A stretch of DNA of 63,085 nt from CAYMPW01 sp964392725 (GCA_964392725.1 CAYMPW010000006.1:1-63085), one strand, 5' to 3'; positions 15,194 to 25,938 are shown, numbered from the stretch's first letter. Numbers and translations: made by a program. Notes: generated by a model not told the origin, from the letters alone.

Positions 15194-16726
15194 ATGGGAT
15201 ATGATTTTAATCGTTGTATAATTGAGAAAATTCTCTCCGGTGAAATCACCACTCGCGATAATTTACAAAAGGTCAAAGTATCTCTTTGTAAGAATTTCAA
15301 TCTTCTTTCAGTCCCTCCGAATTCGGAGATTTTAGCAGATGTTACGCTCGAAGAGCGTAAAACAGTTGAACCATTCCTAATCAAGAAACCCATGCGTACA
15401 ATGTCGGGAGTTGCAGTCGTTGCGGTAATGACATCTCCTTTCCCATGTCCGCATGGCAAATGTACATACTGTCCCGGAGGTGTGGACAATGGCTCCCCCC
15501 AATCATACACCGGAAAAGAGCCTGCGGCAAGACGTGCAGAGCGTAATGAATTCGATCCATACAGACAAGTTGTCGATAGAATAACCCAATTGGAAGCAAT
15601 TGGCCATAAAACTGATAAAATTGACATGATTATTATGGGCGGAACATTCACTTCTCGTGAACCTGATTATCAAGATTGGTTTGTTCGTCGTTGTTTCGAT
15701 GCAATGAATGGTCGTGAAGCTCCAGATTTGGAAACTGCACAATTTTGGAACGAAACTGCAGAGCACAGGTGTGTCGGTCTCACCGTAGAAACACGTCCTG
15801 ATGTTTTCAAAGATGAACAAATCGAAAAAGCAATGGCATTGGGTGCAACCAGAGTGGAATTGGGAGTTCAGATTTTAGATGACCCAATTCTTTTAGCCGT
15901 AAACAGAGGCCATACCGTTGCAGATATTGCAGAATCTACACTTAGTTGTAAAAATCATGGGTTAAAGATTTGTTATCATATTATGCCCGGACTTCCGGGC
16001 TCCAATCCTGAAAAAGATTTGGAATGTTTCCATAAGGTATTCTCAGATCCGAATTTTAAACCTGATATGTTAAAGTTTTACCCTACGCTTGTCGTTGCAG
16101 GGACTGGACTTTACGATATGTGGGTGGCCGGAGAATACACTCCGTATGAATTGGAAGAAGCAATTTCTCTTCTTGCAGATATGAAAGCATCCGTTCCTGA
16201 ATATGTGCGTATTCAGAGGGTTCAGAGAGATATTCCAGTACCTCAAATTTCAGCAGGAATTGTAAGAAGTAATATCCGTGAATTGGTTCAAGATAGGTTG
16301 GTCGAAGAAAAGCGCCCTTGCAGGTGTATACGTTGCAGGGAAGTAGGTCACACAAATCAAACCCTGGATAATCCAGATGATATTATCATGAATGTCCAGG
16401 AATATGAAGCATCAGGCGGAGTTGAACGTTTTATTTCATTAGAATACAAAGATTCGCTTGTCGGTTATGTTCGTTTAAGGACAGACGGCTCAGAAATGGC
16501 GACAATCCGTGAATTGAAAGTATTCGGCCGTATGACTGCAATTGGAAAAGATGGTGAAGATTGGCAGCACAGAGGATTTGGAAAATCTCTGGTTGAGGCC
16601 GCGGAGCGTATTGCTAAAGAAGACAAGGCAAAGCGCATTCGCATCACAAGCGGAGTCGGTGTAAGAGGATATTACAGATCACTGGGATATGATTTAGAAC
16701 GCCCATATATGGTTAAAGATCTTTAA
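15194..16726 (+). CDS. elp3: Elp3: tRNA uridine(34) carboxymethyl/acetyl transferase
   Basis: Elp3 uses a radical SAM centre and acetyl-CoA to form cm5U at tRNA wobble uridines. The radical SAM cluster ligands are Cys85, Cys90 and Cys93 (CPHGKCTYC). A zinc site lies near CRCIRCREVGH, and a GNAT acetyltransferase domain ends the protein (WQHRGFGKSLVEAAE, GVRGYYRSLGYD). I prefer ATG 15194 (510 aa), with GGATGATCAG in front, over ATG 15152, which would overlap the preceding gene by 38 bases. It is the last gene of a three-gene operon and ends convergent with VAT, overlapping it by four bases. Confidence 0.95.
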   Translation: MGYDFNRCIIEKILSGEITTRDNLQKVKVSLCKNFNLLSVPPNSEILADVTLEERKTVEPFLIKKPMRTMSGVAVVAVMTSPFPCPHGKCTYCPGGVDNGSPQSYTGKEPAARRAERNEFDPYRQVVDRITQLEAIGHKTDKIDMIIMGGTFTSREPDYQDWFVRRCFDAMNGREAPDLETAQFWNETAEHRCVGLTVETRPDVFKDEQIEKAMALGATRVELGVQILDDPILLAVNRGHTVADIAESTLSCKNHGLKICYHIMPGLPGSNPEKDLECFHKVFSDPNFKPDMLKFYPTLVVAGTGLYDMWVAGEYTPYELEEAISLLADMKASVPEYVRIQRVQRDIPVPQISAGIVRSNIRELVQDRLVEEKRPCRCIRCREVGHTNQTLDNPDDIIMNVQEYEASGGVERFISLEYKDSLVGYVRLRTDGSEMATIRELKVFGRMTAIGKDGEDWQHRGFGKSLVEAAERIAKEDKAKRIRITSGVGVRGYYRSLGYDLERPYMVKDL

Positions 16727-18948
16727 CCGTACAAAGGTGCATTGTCCCAGCTACCTCTACGTTTCTTGATCTCCATGCCAAGACGTTCATAACTTTCGAA
16801 TGTTTTCTGATCAACCGAAGGTTTGCAATTTTTCAAAGCAATGTCGAAATGTCTTTTTTCAACAAAAACAATTCCAGGATTTTCACGGAATGCGGCCATA
16901 CCTGCTTCTCTGCAAATAGCTTCCAAATCCGCACCAACATAGCCGTCTGTAACTTCGGCAATATCCATGAGATCTATATTCAATAGGGGCATATTACGAG
17001 TATGAATTTCCAAAACATGGAGGCGGGTCTCCAAATCTGGTTTTCCAATCATAATCAATCTGTCAAATCTACCCGGTCTAAGAAGTGCAGGGTCAATCAT
17101 GTCAGGGCGGTTTGTTGCCCCCATAATCATAACATTACGAAGACTTTCTACACCATCCATCGAAGAAAGCATCTGATTTACAACTCTTTCCCACGTAGAC
17201 GAGTCCCCGGTTCCACGAATGGGTGCTACCGCATCGATTTCATCAAAGAAAATGATACATGGCGCCATTTGTTTGGCACGTTTGAATATTTGTCTGACTG
17301 CTTGTTCTGTTTCTCCAAGCCATTTACTTGCCATTTCTGGCCCACTTATTGAAATAAAATTCGCTCCAGATTCATTAGCAACAGCTTTTGCAATCAACGT
17401 TTTACCTGTTCCGGGCGGCCCATACAAAAGAATTCCTTTGGCCGGAGTAATTCCAAGACGTTCGAATGCTTTGGCATGTTCCGTAGGTATGAAAACTTCA
17501 CGAATCTCTTTTTTGATGTCTCCTAGGCCCCCAACATCTGCCCACGTTACTTTTGGAATTTCAACCAATACTTCTCTCATTCCACTGGGTTCAACTTCAG
17601 ACAATGCACTTGTAAAATTGTTCATAGATACGCGCATTTTTTCTAGAATTGATTGAGGAATTGGTTTATCTAATTCAAACTCGGACATATTTTCGCTTAA
17701 GCATTTCATTGCAGCTTCTCTGCAAAGTGCAGCCAAATCTGCACCGACAAATCCTTGAGTCATTGTAGAAAGTAAATCTATATTCACATCATCCAACAAG
17801 GGCATAGATCTCGTGTGTACATCTAGAATCTCCTTTCTTCCTTTGCTTCCAGGGATTCCAATCTCTATTTCACGATCAAATCTGCCCGGGCGTCTGAGTG
17901 CAGGATCTATAGAATCTTCTCTATTTGTGGCACCGATTACAATAACATCTCCGCGACCGCCCAAACCATCCATCAATGCAAGAAGTTGCGCAACTACGCG
18001 TCTTTCAACTTCTCCATAAACAGTATCACGATTTGGAGCAATGGAGTCAATTTCATCCAAGAATATTATGCTGGGTGCATTTTCTTCAGCATTTTTGAAG
18101 ATTTCTCTCAACCGTTCTTCGCTTTGACCATAATAGCGACCCATGATTTCTGGGCCCTGTATAGCAAAGAAACTAGCACCCGCTTCGTTAGCAACAGCCT
18201 TTGCAATCAACGTTTTACCTGTTCCGGGAGGTCCGTACAAAAGAACACCTTTGGGTGCAGAAATGCCCATGCGATCAAAAAGTTCAGGGTGTTTCAGAGG
18301 GAGTTCAATCATCTCTCTTATTCTTTTGAGTTCATCTTCCAATCCACCGATTTCATCATACGTGATTTGGTCTTTGTAATCTTCAGAAACAGTAGAAGAA
18401 TCTTCCTTAACTATAATTTCTGTTTCGGGTCCAACAATAACGGCTCCCTGTGGTGAAGTGCTTATAACACAGAATGTGGAACGATTTCCCATCAATGCTA
18501 CGTTTGGAACAATGATATTTGCCCCTTTTATTAAAGGTCTTGATAACAATCCATTGCGGAATATTCCTTCCATTCCTTCTTCGAAACGAATTTTCTTTCC
18601 GCTGGGAATATTTGGAGCTAAAACAACTTTTTCTGCAGGCATGGGGTCGCAAATGCTTACTTTTACGTTTTCATCTACACTAACGCCTGCATCTGTTCTG
18701 GTGAGACCATCAATACGAATAATTCCAACCCCTTCGTCTTCGGGAGCTCCCTTCATAACTTTGGCTACAACTGTGCGTTTTCCAATAATAAGTATACAAT
18801 CTCCGATTTCAACACCAAGAGCATGTCTTGTAGATGTATCGATGCGTGCACGTCCGTATCCGGCTTCGGATTGTTTCCGCGACATGGCAACTTTTAGCTC
18901 AATGACATTTCCGTCGGTTGTATCCATAATGGGTAATGTACGTTTCAT
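16723..18948 (-). CDS. Cdc48/VAT AAA+ ATPase
   Basis: The archaeal homologue of p97/Cdc48, a hexameric unfoldase that feeds substrates to the proteasome. Order: an N-domain double-psi barrel and four-stranded part (to about residue 190), then two AAA modules with Walker A GPPGTGKT at about 238 and 508. Walker B is FLDEID in the first module and FFDEID in the second, and arginine fingers (RRPGRFDRE, LRPGRFDRL) are in both. Starts at 18948 (741 aa), 18927 (734 aa, closest to family N-termini) or a GTG near 19008 are possible. A TATA box at 19020-19030 puts transcription start near 19000, which disfavours the last. Confidence 0.94.
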   Translation of the reverse strand: MKRTLPIMDTTDGNVIELKVAMSRKQSEAGYGRARIDTSTRHALGVEIGDCILIIGKRTVVAKVMKGAPEDEGVGIIRIDGLTRTDAGVSVDENVKVSICDPMPAEKVVLAPNIPSGKKIRFEEGMEGIFRNGLLSRPLIKGANIIVPNVALMGNRSTFCVISTSPQGAVIVGPETEIIVKEDSSTVSEDYKDQITYDEIGGLEDELKRIREMIELPLKHPELFDRMGISAPKGVLLYGPPGTGKTLIAKAVANEAGASFFAIQGPEIMGRYYGQSEERLREIFKNAEENAPSIIFLDEIDSIAPNRDTVYGEVERRVVAQLLALMDGLGGRGDVIVIGATNREDSIDPALRRPGRFDREIEIGIPGSKGRKEILDVHTRSMPLLDDVNIDLLSTMTQGFVGADLAALCREAAMKCLSENMSEFELDKPIPQSILEKMRVSMNNFTSALSEVEPSGMREVLVEIPKVTWADVGGLGDIKKEIREVFIPTEHAKAFERLGITPAKGILLYGPPGTGKTLIAKAVANESGANFISISGPEMASKWLGETEQAVRQIFKRAKQMAPCIIFFDEIDAVAPIRGTGDSSTWERVVNQMLSSMDGVESLRNVMIMGATNRPDMIDPALLRPGRFDRLIMIGKPDLETRLHVLEIHTRNMPLLNIDLMDIAEVTDGYVGADLEAICREAGMAAFRENPGIVFVEKRHFDIALKNCKPSVDQKTFESYERLGMEIKKRRGSWDNAPLYG

Positions 18949-19073
18949 TTCAAACAATCTTCGGTTGTTTTTCACATATTGTCTGATTCCATTACACGCT
19001 CCAATCACATAATAGGGTAGATATTAAATAGGAGAACTATTTTCCCACTAATTACAAGCTTTAAGCTATCCAA

Positions 19074-19147
19074 GGGCCTGTAGCTCAGCTAGGTAGAGCA
19101 TCTGACTTTTAATCAGGTGGTCAAGGGTTCGAATCCCTTCAGGCCCG
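19074..19147 (+). tRNA. tRNA-Lys (TTT)
   Basis: The acceptor stem GGGCCTG/CAGGCCC is complete. The anticodon stem TCTGA/TCAGG (one G-U pair) holds CTTTTAA with anticodon TTT. The T arm is AAGGG-TTCGAAT-CCCTT, and the discriminator is G. CCA is not encoded. Confidence 0.94.
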
Positions 19148-19273
19148 CATGATGGTCTTCATGAGCGATCAACGGTAGATCAAGTATGGAGTTGTAAAAT
19201 AATGATAATATTTTCTTTTCAAACAAGTTTCCCGCTGAACCGCAAGGCGGAGTAAAATATAGGGTGATTTCAC

Positions 19274-19540
19274 TTGGCAGTAGACAACATCTCGTTTAAC
19301 GTTCTCTTGCACAATCTTGTGCCTGAGCACCACATTCTGTCCGAGGAAGAGACTGAAGCAATGCTTACAAAAATGGGCATTACTCGCGACCAACTTCCCA
19401 AAATCAGAAAGAGTGACGCAGGAATAAGAGTATTGGAGAACATCCATGGTCCTATCGATGAAGGATGCGTAGTAAAAATAGTGAGGAAAAGTGAGACGGC
19501 TCAGGAGTTCGTCGCATATAGACTCGTCACAAGGGGGTAA
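19274..19540 (+). CDS. rpoH: DNA-directed RNA polymerase subunit H (Rpb5-like)
   Basis: An 88-residue subunit H, equivalent to the C-terminal assembly domain of eukaryotic Rpb5 and part of the jaw of archaeal RNA polymerase. The family start FNVLLHNLVPEHHILSEEE and the end VVKIVRKSETAQEFVAYRLV are clear. The start is TTG 19274, supported by GGTGATT six bases upstream. It opens the polymerase operon. The 126-base upstream gap after tRNA-Lys contains an AT-rich box (19204-19214) and a small CCGC-AAG-GCGG hairpin (about 19239-19250) in the probable leader. Confidence 0.95.
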   Translation: MAVDNISFNVLLHNLVPEHHILSEEETEAMLTKMGITRDQLPKIRKSDAGIRVLENIHGPIDEGCVVKIVRKSETAQEFVAYRLVTRG

Positions 19541-19545
19541 TTTTT

Positions 19546-22500
19546 TTGAGAGATTTAGTAAAATTGTATTTCGATGAGCGCAGTATCGTCAATCACCACA
19601 TCTCGTCTTTCAATGACTTCCTTGCATCAACCGACAATCCCAACAGCAGAATGCAGAGAATTGTCGACGATCTCAGAGTCCCTACAGATGACGCAGACCG
19701 TGGTATAATCAAATTAGATCCTGAACGCACAGGCGGCAGGAACATAGAAATCCGTATCGGAAGAGTCAGAGACGAAGATGGAAAAATCAGCGCTCAGGCA
19801 AAACCCACAATTCGTATAGATGAACCCAAGGTCATGGAAGCGAATGGTTACAGCCACGAACTCACACCTATGGAAGCCAGGCTTAGAAATCTTAACTACC
19901 TTTCACCTGTTTTCATTCACTTTGATGTTCTCGAAGATGGTATCGAGAAAGAAATTCCAGAAAGTGAGAAATGGATTCACGTCGGAGATCTCCCCATGAT
20001 GGTTAAATCCAAAGGATGTAACATCAACAAAGAGGTCATCGAATTCCACAAAGAAGTTCAGCTCACAGATAAAGACTACAGAGCAGAACTTATTGCCAAC
20101 AAAGAAGACCCCAGAGAACCCGGTGGATATTTTATCATCGGTGGAACTGAAAGAGTCTTGATCACCCTTGAAGATCTTGCTCCTAACAGAGTAATGGTCG
20201 AATATAACGAGAAATACGGCTCTGCCGTAGAAGTTGCAAAAGTCTTCTCCCAGAGAGACGGCTACCGCGCATTGACACTTGTAGAAAAGAAGAAAGACGG
20301 TACCATCATGGTATCCGTTCCCGTAGCATCCGGTTCAATCCCTCTCATCGCACTTATGAAAGCGTTGGGAATGGAATCCGATCAGGAAATCTACAACACA
20401 ATCGTGTCCAGCGAAAACATGGCAAACATTGTTTATGCCAACATTGAAAGCTCTTACGATAAAAAGACCTACGCACCCAACGGATTCCAGACTCAAGAAG
20501 ATGCAATTCTTTTCCTTGAGAGGAACTTCGCCGCAGGTCAGGCAAAAGAATACAGAATAAAGAAAGTAGAAAGCATTCTCGACCGCTCTCTTCTCCCCCA
20601 CCTCGGTGACACAGAAGCAGACCGTATGAAGAAAGCAATCTTCCTTGGACGTATTGCCCGTTCAGTTCTCGAACTTTCACTCGGAGAAAGGAAAGAGGAC
20701 GATAAGGATCACTACGCCAACAAGAGACTCAAACTTTCAGGAGATCTCATGGAAGATCTTTTCAGAACAAGTTTCAGCAGCCTCATGAAAGATCTCAAAT
20801 ATCAGCTTGAGAGAAACTGGGGCCGCAAGAAGAGCGAACTTAACATTTCCTCTTCTATCCGTCCTGATCTTCTTACCCACAAGTTGCTTCACGCACTTGC
20901 AACCGGTAACTGGGTCGGAGGTCGCGCAGGTGTATCACAATTGCTCGACAGAACATCCAACTTGTCTGCAATGTCTCACCTTAGGAGAGTTACATCTTCA
21001 CTTACAAGAAGCCAGCCTCACTTCGAAGCTCGTGACTTGCACCCCACACAGTGGGGAAGACTTTGTCCCTCAGAAACACCTGAAGGTCAGAACTGCGGTC
21101 TTGTTAAGAACGCAGCACTCATTATCGATGTTTCAGAAGGATATCCTGAATCCGATGTCAAATGGATTCTCAAAGATTATGACGTGGGACCTGCAAGTCA
21201 GTATAAAGTCCGTGTATACGTCAACGGAGATCTTATTGGATCCCACGATGATGCAGAACAGCTCGTGGAAACAATCCGTGACCGCAGAAGATGCGGACTT
21301 CTCACAAACGAAATCAACGTCCGTTATGATAAAGACATGAATGAAGTAATCATCAATTGTGATGAAGGCCGTCTCAGACGCCCACTTCTCGTTGTCAAAG
21401 ACGGAAGGATTATGCTTACAAGAAAACACATCGAAGGTATTCGTGATAAGAAAGTCAAATGGAACGATCTTTTCCGCGAAGGTATCATCGAGTGGATTGA
21501 TGCAGAAGAGGAAGAAGACGCACTTGTCGCAGTCGATGCATTCGACGTGCCTGCAAGATGCGAATCATGCGATCACGCACTTTCAGTAACCGATGCAGAT
21601 TGGATCAACCCCGGTTCCGAAGGCGATGTAATCCTCAAATGCAGATACTGCGGTGCAGAATTTACCGTACCTACAAAACTCAGGCCCGAACACACCCACA
21701 TGGAAGTTGACCCAATGATGATTCTTGGTGTCGCTGCAGGTATTGTTCCATACCCTGAACACAACTCGGCTCCTCGTGTTACACTCGGAGCAGGTATGGC
21801 AAAACAGGCATTGGGTATCCCCGCATCTAACTACCGTATCAGGCCCGATACAAGAGGTCACCTCTTGCACTATCCCCAGGTCCCTGTCGTTCAGACACAG
21901 ACCATGCAGTTTATGGGATACAGTCACAGGCCTGCCGGTCAGAACTTCTGTATTGCAGTTCTTTCATACCACGGATACAACATAGAAGATGCTCTCGTTA
22001 TGAGCAAGAGTTCTATCCAGAGAGGACTTGGAAGATCTACATTCTTGAGATCATACCGTACAGAAGAACGCCGCTACCCCGGTGGACAGGAAGATCACTT
22101 CGAAATTCCATCCCCTGATGTCATGGGTGCACGTGCAGATATGGCATACGCCTCACTCGGTGAAGACGGTCTTATTGCACCTGAATCCGACGTTTCTGGT
22201 GCAGACGTTCTTATCGGAAAAACCTCACCACCTCGTTTCCTTGAAGAAGAAACAGACTTCCTCACACCTCAGAAGAGGAGAGAAACATCTGTTACCGTTA
22301 GACCCGGTGAAAAAGGATTCGTTGATTCAGTTATGGTTACAGAATCCGAAAACGGTTCAAGACTCGTTAGAGTTAAAATCAGAGACGAAAGGGTTCCCGA
22401 ATTGGGAGACAAATTCTGCTCCAGGTTCGGACAGAAAGGAGTTATCGGACGTCTTGTCGACCAGTGTGATATGCCCTTCACCGAAGACGGTATCACACCC

Positions 22501-23145
22501 GATCTCGTCGTTAACCCCCACGGTATCCCTTCACGTATGACCATCGGTCACGTTCTCGAAATGATCGCCGGTAAAGTCGGTGCAATGGAAGGACGTATCA
22601 TCGACGGTACAGCCTTCTCCGGAGAGAACGAAGAAGCAATCCGTGACGGTCTCGTAAGAAACGGATTCAAGAACACAGGAAAAGAAGTCATGTACGACGG
22701 TAGGACCGGACGCATGATTCAGACTGATGTTTACACTGGTGTAATTTTCTATGAAAAACTTCACCACATGGTTAGCGGTAAAATGCACGTCCGTTCACGC
22801 GGTCCCGTACAGATTCTTACCAGACAGCCTACCGAAGGACGTTCCAGACAGGGAGGTCTCAGGTTCGGAGAAATGGAACGTGACTGTCTTATCGGTCACG
22901 GAGCTGCAATGGTTATCAAAGACCGTCTTTTGGACGAGTCTGACGGTACCCAGCAGTACATCTGCGGTAACCCCAAGTGCGGTCACATTGCAATCATGGA
23001 CAAACACGGTTCACTCTACTGCCCCGTGTGTAAGAACAACTCAAGTATCTACCTCGTGCAGACCTCGTATGCATTCAAACTCCTTATGGATGAATTGCTG
23101 TCGCTTGGTGTTGCCATGAGACTTCAGCTGGAGGATTTGAGATGA
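19546..23145 (+). CDS. rpoB: DNA-directed RNA polymerase subunit B (unsplit)
   Basis: A single 1,199-residue second-largest subunit. Many methanogens carry this as two genes (B'' and B'); here it is one, as in Thermoplasmata. Visible landmarks are TPEGQNCGLVKN (rifampicin-region equivalent), zinc sites CESC...CRYC (from about residue 672) and CGNPKCGH...CPVC (from about 1140), and GDKFCSRFGQKGVIG near the hybrid-binding site. It starts with TTG 19546, six bases after the rpoH stop, with AAGGGGG ahead of it. The gene is rich in C-ending codons, typical of highly expressed genes. Confidence 0.97.
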   Translation: MRDLVKLYFDERSIVNHHISSFNDFLASTDNPNSRMQRIVDDLRVPTDDADRGIIKLDPERTGGRNIEIRIGRVRDEDGKISAQAKPTIRIDEPKVMEANGYSHELTPMEARLRNLNYLSPVFIHFDVLEDGIEKEIPESEKWIHVGDLPMMVKSKGCNINKEVIEFHKEVQLTDKDYRAELIANKEDPREPGGYFIIGGTERVLITLEDLAPNRVMVEYNEKYGSAVEVAKVFSQRDGYRALTLVEKKKDGTIMVSVPVASGSIPLIALMKALGMESDQEIYNTIVSSENMANIVYANIESSYDKKTYAPNGFQTQEDAILFLERNFAAGQAKEYRIKKVESILDRSLLPHLGDTEADRMKKAIFLGRIARSVLELSLGERKEDDKDHYANKRLKLSGDLMEDLFRTSFSSLMKDLKYQLERNWGRKKSELNISSSIRPDLLTHKLLHALATGNWVGGRAGVSQLLDRTSNLSAMSHLRRVTSSLTRSQPHFEARDLHPTQWGRLCPSETPEGQNCGLVKNAALIIDVSEGYPESDVKWILKDYDVGPASQYKVRVYVNGDLIGSHDDAEQLVETIRDRRRCGLLTNEINVRYDKDMNEVIINCDEGRLRRPLLVVKDGRIMLTRKHIEGIRDKKVKWNDLFREGIIEWIDAEEEEDALVAVDAFDVPARCESCDHALSVTDADWINPGSEGDVILKCRYCGAEFTVPTKLRPEHTHMEVDPMMILGVAAGIVPYPEHNSAPRVTLGAGMAKQALGIPASNYRIRPDTRGHLLHYPQVPVVQTQTMQFMGYSHRPAGQNFCIAVLSYHGYNIEDALVMSKSSIQRGLGRSTFLRSYRTEERRYPGGQEDHFEIPSPDVMGARADMAYASLGEDGLIAPESDVSGADVLIGKTSPPRFLEEETDFLTPQKRRETSVTVRPGEKGFVDSVMVTESENGSRLVRVKIRDERVPELGDKFCSRFGQKGVIGRLVDQCDMPFTEDGITPDLVVNPHGIPSRMTIGHVLEMIAGKVGAMEGRIIDGTAFSGENEEAIRDGLVRNGFKNTGKEVMYDGRTGRMIQTDVYTGVIFYEKLHHMVSGKMHVRSRGPVQILTRQPTEGRSRQGGLRFGEMERDCLIGHGAAMVIKDRLLDESDGTQQYICGNPKCGHIAIMDKHGSLYCPVCKNNSSIYLVQTSYAFKLLMDELLSLGVAMRLQLEDLR

Positions 23146-25937
23146 CCTACGGAATTACCAAGAGAATCGGAACAATAAAGTTCTCCTGCGTCTCCCCCGA
23201 GGAGATTAGAAAAATGTCAGCAACAAAAATCATTACTGCTGACACATACGATGATGAAGGATACCCCATCGATATGGGTCTTATGGACCCCCACATGGGA
23301 GTTATCGAACCTGGACTCCGCTGTAAAACCTGCGGTTGTAAAGTCGATGAATGTCCCGGACACTTCGGTCACATCGATCTTGCAATGCCCGTAATCCACG
23401 TTGGATTCATAAAAGACATCAAAATGATGTTGGAATCCACCTGCCGCAAATGCGGAAGGATTATGCTTTCACCCGAGCAGATTGATGCTCGCAGAGGCAG
23501 CATGAACCGCATGGAAGAACTCGGTGGAGATACAATCGACGCCAAGAACTTCTCCAAAGAAACAGCAAAGGACGCATCCACAAAAGGAATCTGTCCCTAC
23601 TGCGGTGAAGAACAGATTAAGATTAAACTCGACAAACCTACAACATTCAGGGAAGTCGACGATAATCACAAACTCACTCCTAAGGAAGTTCGCGAGAGAC
23701 TTGAACGCATTCCCGATGAGGACCTTATCACACTCGGTATGGACCCCGGAACATGCAGACCCGAATGGATGATTCTCACAGCACTTGCCGTTCCACCAGT
23801 TACAGTCAGGCCTTCAATCACACTCGACTCGGGTGACAGATCAGAAGATGACCTTACTCACAAGTTGGTTGATGTTCTCAGGATTAACCAGAGACTCAGA
23901 GAAAACCGTGATGCAGGAGCACCTCAGCTTATCGTTGAAGATTTGTGGGAACTCCTTCAGTACCACATCACAACATACTTTGACAACCAGACTTCAGGAA
24001 TTCCACCCGCAAGGCACAGATCCGGACGTCCCCTCAAGACTCTTACACAGAGGCTTAAGGGAAAAGAAGGTCGTTTCAGATCCAACTTGTCTGGTAAGCG
24101 TGTTAACTTCTCAGCTCGTACAGTTATTTCCCCCGACCCCATGTTGTCAATCAACGATGTCGGAGTACCTATATTCGCAGCAAGAGAACTTACAGTACCC
24201 GTTCACGTAAACGAGTACAACATTGACGCTGTAAAAACAATGGTTGCCCGCGGACCTGAACCCCCAGAGGATGACGGATACTTCCCAGGAGTCAACTACG
24301 TTATTCGCGGTGATGGAAGAAGGATCAGAGTTACAGACCGTAACGCCGAAGATGTCGCAGAAGGTATCGAGATCGATTACACTGTAGAAAGACAGCTTAT
24401 CGACGGAGATGTAGTTCTCTTCAACAGGCAGCCTTCACTTCACAGAATGTCTATGATGGCACACCGCGTAAAAGTCATGCCCGGACGTACATTCAGGTTC
24501 AACCTTTGTGTCTGTCCTCCATATAACGCTGACTTTGACGGTGATGAAATGAACCTTCACGTTCTGCAGTCCGATGAGGCACGTGCAGAAGCCCGCATTT
24601 TGATGCAGGTACAGGAGAACATTCTCTCACCCAGATACGGCGGACCTATCATAGGTGCGGTTCACGATCATATCACCGGAGCATACTTCCTTACGCACGG
24701 AGACACAAGATTCAACCTTGAAGAAGCAATGAATATCATTTCAAAGCTTGATAACATGGAAATCCCCAAGCCTCTCGTAGATGAGGAAGGAAATGAGTAC
24801 TGGACTGGAAAACAGTTGTTTTCATTGGTCCTTCCCGATACTTTCCGCTCAACTTTCAAATCAAACATTTGTCAGAAATGTAAAGTTTGTAAGAAAGAAG
24901 AGTGTGAATTTGACGCATATGTCAAAATCCGTGAAGGTCAGCTCCTCATGGGAACAATCGATGTGAAAGCAATCGGAAACAGCAAAGGAAAAATCCTTGA
25001 TACAATCGCTCGTGATTTCGGCTCGGATGCAGCATGTAAATTCGTCAATGAAGTTACAAGACTCGCACTCGGTGCACTCATGAATCACGGATTCAGTACC
25101 GGTATCGACGATGAAGATATTCCTTTGGAAGCAGCACTTCAGATTGAAAATTACAACAATGAATGTATCGACAAAGTGACAAGCCTTGTTCAGGCATTCA
25201 ACGACGGTATCCTTGATATCATGCCCGGACGTTCACTCGAAGAGACACTCGAAGTAGAAGTCATGAAAGTTCTCGGACAGGCTCGTGATGAAGCAGGTCG
25301 TGTCGCAGGTAAACACCTCGGTATGGCAAACCCCGCAGTTATCATGGCACAGACCGGAGCCCGTGGTTCGATGCTTAACTTGTCTCAGATGGCAGGTTGT
25401 GTCGGTCAGCAGGCTGTTCGTGGTGAAAGGCTCGCAAGAGGATACAGAAACAGGACTCTTCCTCACTTCGAAGAGAACGATCTCGGTGCATACGCCAAAG
25501 GTTTCTGTTCAAACTCCTACAAATCCGGACTTACACCCACCGAGTTCTTCTTCCACGCAATGGGAGGAAGAGAAGGTTTGGTTGATACAGCTGTCAGGAC
25601 ATCAAGATCAGGTTACATGCAGAGAAGACTTGTGTCTGCTCTCGAAGATCTTAAACTTACAGCAGATGGAACCGTTAGGAACACAGTCGGAACAATCGTT
25701 CAGTTCAAATACGGAGAAGATGGAATCGACCCTGCAAGATCTGTAAGAGGAAAAGCAATCGATCTCGATGATTTGTTCGCAGAAGTCCTTGGAGACAATG
25801 CAGACACACTCCTCAACCTTGAAAGTGAAGATGTAGGAGAAGACTACGGTTCACGCGAGAAAGATGAGATGGAATATCTCGAAGACGAGGATTCCGAATA
25901 CGACGATGTCGAAACCGACTTCGATGGAGGTGAATAA
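23142..25937 (+). CDS. rpoA1: DNA-directed RNA polymerase subunit A'
   Basis: The 931-residue A' half of the largest subunit. It contains the zinc site CKTCGCKVDECPGHFGHI, the catalytic magnesium loop NADFDGD (residues 462-468), and the bridge-helix region GARGSMLNLSQMAGCVGQQ. It overlaps rpoB by four bases (ATGA). The acidic tail after about residue 900 (EYLEDEDSEYDD) is unusually rich in Asp and Glu. The remainder of the largest subunit is encoded by the next gene. Confidence 0.97.
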   Translation: MTYGITKRIGTIKFSCVSPEEIRKMSATKIITADTYDDEGYPIDMGLMDPHMGVIEPGLRCKTCGCKVDECPGHFGHIDLAMPVIHVGFIKDIKMMLESTCRKCGRIMLSPEQIDARRGSMNRMEELGGDTIDAKNFSKETAKDASTKGICPYCGEEQIKIKLDKPTTFREVDDNHKLTPKEVRERLERIPDEDLITLGMDPGTCRPEWMILTALAVPPVTVRPSITLDSGDRSEDDLTHKLVDVLRINQRLRENRDAGAPQLIVEDLWELLQYHITTYFDNQTSGIPPARHRSGRPLKTLTQRLKGKEGRFRSNLSGKRVNFSARTVISPDPMLSINDVGVPIFAARELTVPVHVNEYNIDAVKTMVARGPEPPEDDGYFPGVNYVIRGDGRRIRVTDRNAEDVAEGIEIDYTVERQLIDGDVVLFNRQPSLHRMSMMAHRVKVMPGRTFRFNLCVCPPYNADFDGDEMNLHVLQSDEARAEARILMQVQENILSPRYGGPIIGAVHDHITGAYFLTHGDTRFNLEEAMNIISKLDNMEIPKPLVDEEGNEYWTGKQLFSLVLPDTFRSTFKSNICQKCKVCKKEECEFDAYVKIREGQLLMGTIDVKAIGNSKGKILDTIARDFGSDAACKFVNEVTRLALGALMNHGFSTGIDDEDIPLEAALQIENYNNECIDKVTSLVQAFNDGILDIMPGRSLEETLEVEVMKVLGQARDEAGRVAGKHLGMANPAVIMAQTGARGSMLNLSQMAGCVGQQAVRGERLARGYRNRTLPHFEENDLGAYAKGFCSNSYKSGLTPTEFFFHAMGGREGLVDTAVRTSRSGYMQRRLVSALEDLKLTADGTVRNTVGTIVQFKYGEDGIDPARSVRGKAIDLDDLFAEVLGDNADTLLNLESEDVGEDYGSREKDEMEYLEDEDSEYDDVETDFDGGE

Positions 25938-25938
25938 G

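Noticed and set aside
19148..19273. C/D box small RNA upstream of rpoH
   Set aside because: ATGATGG and CTGA-like bits occur, but spacing and a second box pair do not fit.
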